Source of the DNA: Pseudomonadota bacterium
Lineage (GTDB): Bacteria > Pseudomonadota > Alphaproteobacteria > Acetobacterales > Acetobacteraceae
Length of the DNA: 11,346 nt
NCBI GenBank assembly: GCA_021785335.1
Contig: JAJYFW010000017.1
Coordinates: 1-11,346 of the forward strand
Direction of reading: 5' to 3'
The position numbers and the translations under genes are program-made. The notes under the pieces are model-generated. The model saw nothing but the letters and a program-made list of their open reading frames with translations, had not been told where the DNA came from and made no database searches. This document shows, one piece after another, positions 1 through 6,679 of this stretch (positions are counted from its first letter, which is position 1; each line of letters starts with the position of its first letter).

Positions 1-492
1 ACCCTCGCGGATCGGCGTGCCTTCGCCGCCCGGCTCCTCAAGAAGCACCCAGACTGGTCTGACCGGGAGATCGGCCGCCGTGCGGGGCTGGTGCAGCCGA
101 CGGTCGCCAAGGTCCGCCAGGACCTGGAGCGGGATGCCGCGATCCCCCAGGCGGACACAAGGCGCGGGCGCGATGGGCGCGTGTACCCGGCTTCGCCAGC
201 ATCGCCCGGTCGCTCGCTCGCCGAGATCGCCAGGGACGTGATCGAGCGGATGACCACGCCAGCTGAGCGCATCCAGCAACGCGAGATCGTTCGCTATCTC
301 GAACGCCTCGCAGACCTGCTGGAGGCCCAGGACAACCTCGCAGGCTTCGATACGATCAAGGCCGGTGCCGATGCCTGCCAAGCTGTTCTCGGCGAGGCAA
401 AGGCGCGTGAACTGGCGGAGCGCCTGGGCTGGTCGAGCGGCAACATCGTCGCCGTCGCCGAGGCGCTTGGCTACGTGGCGGCGGATTCCTGA
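1..492 (+). CDS. ParB-like DNA-binding protein, C-terminal part (5' truncated by window edge)
   Basis: The frame is open from the first base and ends at TGA 490-492, giving the last 163 residues; the N terminus lies outside the window. Near the visible N terminus is a helix-turn-helix of the kind found downstream of the ParB N-terminal domain, with the core DWSDREIGRRAGLVQPTV at residues 18-35. It is followed by a GRDGRVYP motif (about residues 56-63) that recurs after this HTH in StrR/ParB-like regulators. The C-terminal 90 residues are helical and show no enzyme motif. An internal GTG at 91 is not the true start, because coding similarity continues upstream of it. The stop overlaps the start of the Mom-like gene by 1 nt (TGATG), so the two are probably translationally coupled. 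The role could be transcriptional control or partition of the element. The ParB nuclease/CTPase domain itself cannot be seen. Confidence 0.7.
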   Translation, partial: TLADRRAFAARLLKKHPDWSDREIGRRAGLVQPTVAKVRQDLERDAAIPQADTRRGRDGRVYPASPASPGRSLAEIARDVIERMTTPAERIQQREIVRYLERLADLLEAQDNLAGFDTIKAGADACQAVLGEAKARELAERLGWSSGNIVAVAEALGYVAADS

Positions 493-1196
493 TGTCTGCG
501 CGGGTCGTTCAAGAGCAGGATAGCGCGGCTTCCTCCGCGCAGATGGCGGTGCGAGTCCGACCCCCGCGCTCCCTCACCAAATCGCTCGTCGTGACGCCGG
601 CAGCACCTTCCGTGATCCGGCCTCTGATCATCGATCATCACTATCTGCACTCGATGCCGGCCGCGACGTGGCGCTGCTTCTGCGTCTTTGTCGGGGACGT
701 GCTGTCGGGCGCGGTGCTGTTCACGGCTGGCCCCCGGCACGGGCATCGGTTGCTCGTCGGCGCACGCCCGCAACAGGTCGCCGTCCTCGCTCGCCTGTGG
801 CTGCACGATGACCTGCCGAAGAACGCCGAAAGCCGGGTCATCGGCATCCTGATGCGCCAGGTGCGCCGCGAGCAGGCGTGGAAGCTCGTGTTGTCCTATG
901 CCGACCCGGCCGCGGGCCACACCGGCACCATCTACCGGGCCTCGGGGTGGCTCTACCTGGGCCAGGGTCTGCCGGGTACATACATCGATCTCGGGGACGG
1001 CATCGCCCGCCATCCCCGCACCGTCTACGGCACGCACGGCGCCAACGGCATCGGGCATCTACGACGCACGGGGGTGCCCGCGCAGCGTCGTGTCGTCGGC
1101 GGCAAGCACCGCTACGCCTACCTGCTTGACCCGACTTGGCGGTGGCGGCTGCGCGTTCCGCCCGTGGCCTTCCCGAAGGTGGAGGCCGCGCCATGA
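492..1196 (+). CDS. Mom-like GNAT DNA-modification protein (adenine methylcarbamoylation family)
   Basis: This 234-residue protein has the motif order I recognise from the Mom family: HHYLHSMP (residues 49-56), a GARP...LARLWL..DLP stretch with ESRVIG (90-118), SYADPAAGHTGTIYRASGW (135-153), and KHRYAYLLDP with WRWRLRVP near the C terminus (205-223). Phage Mu Mom is a GNAT-fold enzyme that converts adenine in DNA to an N6-carbamoylmethyl form and shields DNA from restriction. The role of this homologue is inferred from family membership. The first 35 residues or so are not conserved in character, so a later start is possible, but the ATG at 492 overlaps the upstream stop and fits operon architecture. 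The end overlaps the next ATG by 4 nt. No Com-like zinc-finger activator, which controls mom in Mu, is encoded next to it. Confidence 0.85.
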   Translation: MSARVVQEQDSAASSAQMAVRVRPPRSLTKSLVVTPAAPSVIRPLIIDHHYLHSMPAATWRCFCVFVGDVLSGAVLFTAGPRHGHRLLVGARPQQVAVLARLWLHDDLPKNAESRVIGILMRQVRREQAWKLVLSYADPAAGHTGTIYRASGWLYLGQGLPGTYIDLGDGIARHPRTVYGTHGANGIGHLRRTGVPAQRRVVGGKHRYAYLLDPTWRWRLRVPPVAFPKVEAAP

Positions 1197-1777
1197 GCAG
1201 CAAGCCTCGCGACTACCGGGCCGAGTATGCGCGGCGGATCGCGCGGGGCCTTGGCCGGGGCCTGTCGCGCTCGCAGGCGCGGGGCCATCCCCGGTCGAAG
1301 GAGAAGCTGGTCCGCAAGGTCGGGAAGGCCAAACTGCCGAAGGTGGACCGGCGGCTGGAGGATGCCGTCGCCTCCCTGCGGAAGGGGCGCTCCCTCACGG
1401 CGAGCGCGAAGCACGCGCACGTCTCGCCCGAGCGCCTTCGCCGTCACCTCTCATCGCTGCGCTTCGTGTCGCAGAAGCGCGGTCGGTGGGTTGTCGGTGC
1501 CGACACGCGCCGCCGGCGGATACTGCTCTACAGCCGCGGGCGCGATGTCGAGGTCACGGTCCGTGAAGCCGAAGCGGCGAAGATCGGGCGCTTCATGGGG
1601 GCGGTCAGCCGGTTCCTCGAAACCAACGACGCGAGCCTGCTGGCGCCCTTCGTCGGGCAATCGGTCACCGACACCAAGGGCAAGCGCCACCCCTTCGAGA
1701 CCGACCCCAACAGCCTCTACCGGATCGCCGAGACCGGCGGGAGCACCTTCGAGGATGTCTATCGGATCGTTGCGTAG
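1193..1777 (+). CDS. Basic helix-turn-helix protein of unknown function
   Basis: This 194-residue protein starts at the ATG that overlaps the Mom-like stop (ATGA); an in-frame start 57 nt upstream would run into the previous gene and is less likely. The N terminus is very basic, with the pattern DYRAEYARRIARGL (7-20) then GLSRSQARGHPR (23-34), a signature I have seen in uncharacterised mobile-element and phage-neighbourhood proteins. Residues 65-92 look like a helix-turn-helix (SLTASAKHAHVSPERLRRHL). The C-terminal half (100-194) is a separate domain with RRRRILLYSRGRDVEVTV and a late FETDPNSLYRIAET motif, and I recognise no enzyme motif there. It is probably a DNA-binding accessory factor of the cassette. 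No function can be assigned, and transposase-like catalytic residues are not evident. Confidence 0.75.
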   Translation: MSSKPRDYRAEYARRIARGLGRGLSRSQARGHPRSKEKLVRKVGKAKLPKVDRRLEDAVASLRKGRSLTASAKHAHVSPERLRRHLSSLRFVSQKRGRWVVGADTRRRRILLYSRGRDVEVTVREAEAAKIGRFMGAVSRFLETNDASLLAPFVGQSVTDTKGKRHPFETDPNSLYRIAETGGSTFEDVYRIVA

Positions 1778-1780
1778 GAG
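1776..1780 (+). promoter_or_regulatory. Shine-Dalgarno site for the GTG-started HNH-like gene
   Basis: AGGAG lies 7 nt before the GTG at 1788 and overlaps the TAG stop of the preceding gene. It is the best ribosome-binding site in the cassette, and it decides the GTG start over the ATG at 1825, which lies in a different frame, and over upstream extension. Confidence 0.7.
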
Positions 1781-1787
1781 ATACGTC

Positions 1788-2153
1788 GTGAGCACCATAT
1801 CGGACGCCGAGAAGCGCCGGCTTCATGCATTGGAGCGGCTTGGCACGAACCATCCGGTTTGTGTCGTGTGCGGCGAGAACAACCCGCTGTGTCTCGAAGC
1901 CCATCACGTTGCAGGGCGGGCCTTCGACGACCAGACGGCGCTGGTTTGCCGCAACTGCCATCGCAAGCTGTCGGACGAACAGAAGGACCATCCCCCGAAG
2001 ATCGAATCCCCACCAAGCCCCCTTGAAGCGCTGGCCCATTACCTGCTCGGGTTTGGCGACCTTCTTCACCTCATCGCGGACCGCCTGAAGCAGTTTGCCC
2101 GCGAGCTGCTTGCGATGATCACTGCCGAACAGGGAAAGGGTGTCGGGCCATGA
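1788..2153 (+). CDS. Small HNH/zinc-ribbon-like protein
   Basis: This 121-residue protein uses a GTG start placed 7 nt after AGGAG. It carries a zinc-ribbon HNH-like core: CVVC (25-28), LEAHHVAGR (36-44) and CRNCHRKLSD (54-63), which is the CxxC...HH...CxxCH arrangement of phage and restriction-associated HNH nucleases. The Asn usually found just before the second Cys pair in active HNH enzymes is not obvious here (the residues are TALVC), so catalysis is uncertain and a purely zinc-binding, DNA-contacting role is possible. After a Pro-rich linker (69-79) there is a long amphipathic or weakly hydrophobic helix (80-112) that could mediate oligomerisation or membrane contact. The stop overlaps the polymerase start by 4 nt (ATGA), implying co-expression with the polymerase. 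The HNH assignment comes from the motif pattern only. Confidence 0.75.
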   Translation: MSTISDAEKRRLHALERLGTNHPVCVVCGENNPLCLEAHHVAGRAFDDQTALVCRNCHRKLSDEQKDHPPKIESPPSPLEALAHYLLGFGDLLHLIADRLKQFARELLAMITAEQGKGVGP

Positions 2154-5100
2154 CACCCGAGGAACTGCCCATCGCGGTGCGTGCTTTTGTCGATGCACCG
2201 AGTGCACCAGCGCCACGCCAGGGGCACCATACGATGCGGCCCATCGGCCCCTCTGATCGGGTGCTGGTCATCGACACCGAGACGACAACCGATGCGAGCC
2301 AGCAGCTTCGCTTCGGCGTTTATCAAATGCGCATCGGCGAAGAGCTTGCTGAGGCTGGTTTCTTTTACGATCGCGACAGCCTAACGAGCGACGAACTGTC
2401 GATATTGCGGACGGAGGCTGAGCGCCTGGGCATGAAACTCATGCCTGTGGCCGCGTTCATCGAGGAGGTGTTCTTCGAGGCAGCCTATGAGGGCCTTGGA
2501 ACCCTCGTCGGGTTCAATCTGCCCTTTGATATCTCACGCCTCGCCATCGCCCATGCGCCTGCGCGGGGCAAGGCAATGCGCGGAGGCTTCACCTTCAAGC
2601 TCAGTGCCGATCGCCGCTGGCCACGCATCCAGATCAAGCACCTCTCGCAGCGGGCCGCGCTGATACGCTTTGCCATGGTCCAGGGCGCACGTGCGGGTCG
2701 CGGCATGCGACGGCGTAACCAGAAACGGGCGCCAAGGCGTGGCTACTTCGTCGACGTGAAGACGATCGCCGCCGCTCTAACCGCTCGCTCCTTCACCCTC
2801 GCCACCCTCGCGGACCATCTCGCCGTGCCCAGCCGCAAACTCGACACCAACGAGCACGGCGGGCCGCTGACACCGGATTACGTGGCGTACGCCGCACGCG
2901 ACGTGCAAACCACCTGGGAATGCTATGCCGCCCTGCGTGACCGCTTCGACGAGTTCGGCCTGAAGCAGACACCGCTGCCGCGCATCTACAGCGAGGCGTC
3001 GCTTGGCAAGGCTCACCTGCGGGAGATGAACGTCGCGCCGTGGCGCAGCGTGCAGCCGGACTTCGATCCCAAGATGACCGGGACCATCCTCAGCACCTAT
3101 TATGGTGGCCGCACCGAGGTCCGCATCCGCCGCCAGGTGCGCCAGGTCGCGTACTGCGACTTCCTCTCCATGTATCCCACGGTCTGTGTCCTGATGGACC
3201 TTTGGCGGTTCGTCACGGCCAACGGCATCCGCCAAAGCGACGCTACCAAGGAAACCCGCGAGTTCCTGCACAGCGTGACCGTCGAGACCATGCAGCAGCC
3301 GGACGTGTGGAAGCGACTGCCCGTCCTGGTGCAGGTTGCCCCGGACGGGGACCTCTTCCCCGTGCGTGCCAAGTATGGCGGCGAGACGCACTACACCATC
3401 GGCCTCAGCCATCTCGCTGCAACAACGCCGATGTGGTTCACGCTCGCCGACTGCATCACCGCGACGCTGCTCGGTGGAAAGCCACCGAAGGTTCTCCAGG
3501 CAATCCGCTTCGAGCCCATGGACCGGCAAGCCTCATTGCTCCCGGTCTCGATCCTCGGCGATGACCGCTACCGCATCGACCCGGTGGAGGACGACTTCAT
3601 CCGGCGGCTCATCGAGCTGCGCAGCGACATCCGGGGGCAAGAGGTCGCGCCCAACAGCGACGACGAGGCCCGCCGCGACATGGCCCAGCAGGCCGTGAAG
3701 ATACTCGCCAACGCCACCAGCTACGGCATCTTCATCGAGTTGAACCCGAACGAGCTGCCCGAGCCCGTCCACGCCCAGGGATACGCCAACGGGGACGCGT
3801 TCGATTGCACCCTCGCGCAGATCGAGGAAGCCGGCCGCTACTTCCATCCGTTGCTCGGCACCCTGATCACGGGCGCTGCTCGCCTGATGCTGGCGCTGAC
3901 CGAGCGCAGGATCCGAGACAGCGGCCTGGAATGGGTGTTCTGCGACACGGACAGCATGGCCATTGCTCGGCCAGCCGACATGGGGGAGGTCACCTTCCAC
4001 GCGAAGGTGGAGGCGATCCGCAACTGGTTCGCGCCGCTCAACCCGTATCGTGGGCGGGCTGGCAGGGCGTCCGTGCTGAAGCTCGAAGACACCAACTTCG
4101 CCGTCGGTGCCGAGGGTTCACCATCTCGGGAGTTGGCGCCGCTTTACTGCTTCGCCGTGTCGCCGAAGCGCTACGCCATGTTCAATGTCGGGGAGGATGG
4201 TCGGCCGATCCTTCGGAAGGCATCAGCGCACGGGCTTGGGCACATGCGTGATCCTTACGGCGATGCTGCACGGCCCGCCTCGATCCCGCCCCCGCTCGCC
4301 GGTCGCGCCAACCCTGATGTCTCGCGGTGGCAGCATGACGTGTGGGTACGCATTATCCAGGCGGTGCTGGAGGGCCACCCTGAGCAGGTACGACTGCATG
4401 ACCTGCCCAACTTCGACCAGCCCGCTGTGAGCCGCTACGCGGCAACGACGCCGCAGCTGCTCGGCTGGTTCAAGCGATACAACGCGGGCAAGCCCTACCG
4501 GCAGCAGGTACGGCCCTTCAACTTCCTGCTGGCCTTCCAGGCCAAGCGACTTGAACGAGACGCGGAGCTTGAGGCCGAACCCGGCAAAGCAAGGAAGCAT
4601 AGCCGCTCCAGGGCCTCGAAGAACCTGCCCCGCGCCGTTGCGCCATATGATCGCGATCCAGTCCGCGCCGCCGCCCACTGCTTCGATAGGGAGACCGGCG
4701 AGCCAGTGTCCAGGCGCCAGCTCAAGACCGTCAACCAGGCTCTCGTCCGCTATCACCTACACCCTGACCGCAAGGCGCTTGGCGGCGAGTACCGGGACGC
4801 TGGGACCACCCACCCACTGCACGTCCGCGTCATAGCGATCCACTTCATCGGCAAGGAGGCTCACCGCTGGGAGGAGCAGTTCCACCTCGGCGAAGCACCC
4901 GATGCGCAAACCGAATACGGGACCATGCCCAGCGATCACCAGCAGATGCTCGCCATGGTTCGCGAAGGTATCCGTCGGCATGGTGCCCGGGCCGTCGCGG
5001 AACGCGCACGCGTCTCGCGGCAGCATGTTTCTTCAGTCGTGAGCGGGGTGAGCACGCCATCGGCGGGCGCGCTGGGAGCGCTGGCGAGGGCCGTGGCCGG

Positions 5101-5305
5101 GCTGAACGCGAAGCGGGATCGGGAGGCCAGCATCGTCGCTGACAGCCTCCAAGCCATACGCCAAGCCTGCAAGCGCCACGGCATCCGGCAAATAGCCCGC
5201 ACCGCTGGGGTCGACGACGGCAACCTCGCGAGGATCGTCGCCGGGAAGCGGAAGGCTTCCCAACCATTGATCCAGTCGCTGCTGGCGGTGATCGACCATA
5301 CCTAA
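2150..5305 (+). CDS. Family B DNA polymerase with 3'-5' exonuclease and C-terminal tandem HTH
   Basis: This 1051-residue protein has all core family B motifs. The DEDDy-type proofreading exonuclease shows Exo I VIDTET (D42, E44), Exo II GFNLPFD (N123, D127) and Exo III YAARD (Y247, D251). The polymerase shows motif A YCDFLSMYP (D337), motif B KILANATSYG (K517...YG 525-526, one residue longer between Asn and Tyr than the usual NSxYG), motif C FCDTDS (D599, D601) and a KxY-type SPKRY (673-675). All catalytic acids are present, so both activities should be intact. Residues about 930-985 and 995-1048 form two similar helix-turn-helix units (ARAVAERARVSRQHVSSVV and IRQIARTAGVDDGNLARIV), which is not usual for family B polymerases. 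A basic linker lies at 812-825. The ATG overlaps the HNH-like stop. It could replicate an episomal element or act in defence or repair. The KTRG motif I associate with primer-independent pipolin polymerases is not seen. Confidence 0.9.
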   Translation: MTPEELPIAVRAFVDAPSAPAPRQGHHTMRPIGPSDRVLVIDTETTTDASQQLRFGVYQMRIGEELAEAGFFYDRDSLTSDELSILRTEAERLGMKLMPVAAFIEEVFFEAAYEGLGTLVGFNLPFDISRLAIAHAPARGKAMRGGFTFKLSADRRWPRIQIKHLSQRAALIRFAMVQGARAGRGMRRRNQKRAPRRGYFVDVKTIAAALTARSFTLATLADHLAVPSRKLDTNEHGGPLTPDYVAYAARDVQTTWECYAALRDRFDEFGLKQTPLPRIYSEASLGKAHLREMNVAPWRSVQPDFDPKMTGTILSTYYGGRTEVRIRRQVRQVAYCDFLSMYPTVCVLMDLWRFVTANGIRQSDATKETREFLHSVTVETMQQPDVWKRLPVLVQVAPDGDLFPVRAKYGGETHYTIGLSHLAATTPMWFTLADCITATLLGGKPPKVLQAIRFEPMDRQASLLPVSILGDDRYRIDPVEDDFIRRLIELRSDIRGQEVAPNSDDEARRDMAQQAVKILANATSYGIFIELNPNELPEPVHAQGYANGDAFDCTLAQIEEAGRYFHPLLGTLITGAARLMLALTERRIRDSGLEWVFCDTDSMAIARPADMGEVTFHAKVEAIRNWFAPLNPYRGRAGRASVLKLEDTNFAVGAEGSPSRELAPLYCFAVSPKRYAMFNVGEDGRPILRKASAHGLGHMRDPYGDAARPASIPPPLAGRANPDVSRWQHDVWVRIIQAVLEGHPEQVRLHDLPNFDQPAVSRYAATTPQLLGWFKRYNAGKPYRQQVRPFNFLLAFQAKRLERDAELEAEPGKARKHSRSRASKNLPRAVAPYDRDPVRAAAHCFDRETGEPVSRRQLKTVNQALVRYHLHPDRKALGGEYRDAGTTHPLHVRVIAIHFIGKEAHRWEEQFHLGEAPDAQTEYGTMPSDHQQMLAMVREGIRRHGARAVAERARVSRQHVSSVVSGVSTPSAGALGALARAVAGLNAKRDREASIVADSLQAIRQACKRHGIRQIARTAGVDDGNLARIVAGKRKASQPLIQSLLAVIDHT

Positions 5306-5358
5306 CGGTGGGTCAGAGGCTAGTCGCACTTGAGGGATCCAAGCAGAAGCCACCACCG

Positions 5359-5376
5359 GGTCTCATCTAAGAGACC
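5359..5376. repeat. Short perfect hairpin GGTCTC-6 nt-GAGACC after the polymerase gene
   Basis: GGTCTC at 5359-5364 and GAGACC at 5371-5376 form a 6-bp stem around ATCTAA. The right arm is the left tip of the MITE-like element, so the left arm resembles an extra inverted copy of the element's tip. Only GTTTG follows, so this is at best a poor intrinsic terminator for the polymerase operon. Confidence 0.4.
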
Positions 5377-5533
5377 GTTTGAGAATGCGTTCCGGTGAGT
5401 CAGGGGCTCGCGCGAGCGAGCCGCCCGGCGGTGGTTTGCGAGCACCGGAGCGGAGCGATCTGGAGATCGTGAGCACCGGAGCACAGCAAACCACTGTCGA
5501 ATAACCGCCGGAGTAGCATTGTCAAACGGTCTC
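5371..5533. mobile_element. MITE-like 163-bp element with IS-type inverted ends and TAA target duplication
   Basis: The element begins with GAGACCGTTTGAGAATGC and ends with the inverse complement GAGACCGTTTGACAATGC (17 of 18 identical), with similarity continuing into a shared TCCGG. TAA lies directly on both sides (5368-5370 and 5534-5536), a 3-bp TNA target duplication typical of some IS5-family groups such as IS1031. No transposase fits in 163 bp, so it would have to be mobilised in trans by a related IS elsewhere. Inside are a 12-bp palindrome GCTCGCGCGAGC (5406-5417), inverted GTGGTTTGC arms near 5431 and 5485-5493, two direct copies of GAGCACCGGAGC (5440-5451, 5471-5482) and a central CGATCT/AGATCG hairpin. 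It should fold strongly as RNA or single-stranded DNA. The IS5-family assignment is an inference from the duplication and ends. Confidence 0.75.
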
Positions 5534-5707
5534 TAAAGCCGCCCCCTGAAGTGCCGGTGTTGCAACAGAAAATGAGTGTTGGGTTGCCTCCAAACCTATA
5601 CATAAAGGGCGTCCAGTCATGCCACTTCCATCGGATCATGATGGAGATGCTTGCCAAGATGAAATCATTCCGCGCAATATGTGGCTAACCAAAGAGCGAG
5701 GTCGACA

Positions 5708-6433
5708 ATGGCCATAAAATACGGTCCGATCACCATTCAGGACCCCATCCCCGACTCCGTTACACAGGAAGTTGCGGACAAGGAGACGGTTGAAAGAATC
5801 GACGCTCTCCGTACGTACGATTTCAATTTTCTCACCAATAACTTTGTTGTCTCTAAAATACGACGGTTTTCACCGGAACAATTATTCCCTCTGGTGCCAT
5901 ATTTTCGCCGGTTTAAACTTACTGTGGATGAGGATGTCTCGGTGCGCTTAGGAGTAGAATTCAAGAGATTTGTGACTGTTGCTCTTATTTACCCAAGCAG
6001 ACGAAATGCCCCATCCGGCCCCGTAGACATGTTTTGGCACTTTTTTATATTACATACTCCAGAATATGTACGGTTTTGTACGGAAATATTTGGGGCGTAC
6101 GGTCCGCAACCTCGGATCGGCAAGCATTATTTTACCGATTGGACTGATAAGCGGGCGGAACAAAATGCCATAAACAATGTGAACGATAAAAATGGTGATA
6201 GGCCGAATGTTGATCGGGACGCGATGGTAGATCACATTCCGGCGACAGACGAAACTCGCCCCGCGATGTATAAATCATATCAAGAAACAAGAAAACTTTA
6301 TACGAAACTTTTTGGAAAACCCGATAATAGGTTCTGGCCTCTTGGTGGAGGGGGTACGACTTGCGGCGATTCCTATTCTGGTTTTGTGAACCCTAAGTAT
6401 AAACGCACACCCATCTTAGAGTTATCCATATAA
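5708..6433 (+). CDS. AT-rich gene, GRDP-like (glycine-rich domain protein-like) hypothetical protein
   Basis: This 241-residue protein starts at ATG 5708, preceded by a weak AGCGAGG; an in-frame GTG at 5681 would add 9 residues but has no ribosome-binding site. The sequence resembles bacterial members of the GRDP-like family: PVDMFWHFFILHTPEYVRFC (105-124) with the invariant-looking WH, then a short HIP (176-178) and ETRKLYTKLFG (193-203), ending in WPLGGGGTTCG (210-220). An approximately 40-residue insertion (about 133-174) separates the FG and HIP parts, which are close together in the short family members I know. No signal peptide or membrane segment is evident. The biochemical role of the family is not established. 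Its AT-rich codon use differs sharply from every neighbour, pointing to recent transfer. It stands alone, with no partner in the same composition. The family link rests on motif recall and is moderately sure. Confidence 0.7.
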   Translation: MAIKYGPITIQDPIPDSVTQEVADKETVERIDALRTYDFNFLTNNFVVSKIRRFSPEQLFPLVPYFRRFKLTVDEDVSVRLGVEFKRFVTVALIYPSRRNAPSGPVDMFWHFFILHTPEYVRFCTEIFGAYGPQPRIGKHYFTDWTDKRAEQNAINNVNDKNGDRPNVDRDAMVDHIPATDETRPAMYKSYQETRKLYTKLFGKPDNRFWPLGGGGTTCGDSYSGFVNPKYKRTPILELSI

Positions 6434-6436
6434 TTT

Positions 6437-6467
6437 CCAATAGGTAAGCAGATATTGGTCGGTTTTT
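6437..6467 (+). terminator. Possible rho-independent terminator after the AT-rich gene
   Basis: CCAATA (6437-6442) and TATTGG (6453-6458) form a perfect 6-bp stem with a 10-nt loop, 3 nt after the stop codon. TCGG and a run of five T (6463-6467) follow. The stem is AT-rich and weak and the T-run is offset by 4 nt, so efficiency is uncertain. Confidence 0.4.
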
Positions 6468-6640
6468 ATCCGTCTGTGCGCGGCTGGGATTTCGCTTATC
6501 CATGTGGAGTGCTATAAATAGTAGAGACAATATTGGCTTGGTTTTGCACGTGCGATGGCGTTCATCCACGCTATACCTAACCGCGGGCGGTGCTGCCAGA
6601 AGTGTAAAGTCAGCGGGATATCGCTATACCCCCTCTTCCC

Positions 6641-6679
6641 CCCTGGCCTTCCCCGCTGGGCATCCGCCCCTGGCCTTCC
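6641..6679. repeat. 12-bp direct repeat upstream of the YcgN-type gene
   Basis: CCCTGGCCTTCC occurs at 6641-6652 and again at 6668-6679, a spacing of 27 bp, in a C-rich pyrimidine tract just before the next gene. It lies at the junction where base composition changes from AT-rich to GC-rich. It may be a regulatory repeat or simple sequence drift. Apart from this and the terminator, I see no gene or site in 6434-6706. Confidence 0.4.

Larger units (their letters stand above)
5334..5688 (+). pseudogene. Possible short reading frame interrupted by the MITE (unidentified)
   Basis: If the element 5371-5533 and one TAA copy are removed, a single + frame runs from just after TGA 5331-5333 to TAA 5686-5688, about 62 codons. 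The right part (after 5539) reads with a plausible, non-GC-biased composition, including MSVGLPPNLYIKGVQSCHF and then a Met-rich helix. I recognise no family, there is no clear start codon or ribosome-binding site upstream, and the antisense frame is also open here. It may be a degraded gene end left by earlier recombination or chance openness. No other gene is visible between 5306 and 5707. Confidence 0.25.

Noticed and set aside
471..1058. Long minus-strand open frame opposite the Mom-like gene
   Set aside because: It lies antisense to a clearly recognisable Mom-like protein, and its translation is Arg/Ala/His-rich without motifs; openness follows from high GC.
1..5305. Intact prophage
   Set aside because: No capsid, portal, terminase, tail, lysis or integrase gene is present in the window, although the Mom-like and HNH-like genes are phage-associated.
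5575..5605. Promoter-like TTGGGT...TATACA upstream of the AT-rich gene
   Set aside because: Spacing between the boxes is about 12 nt, too short for a sigma-70 promoter, and no better pair was found.
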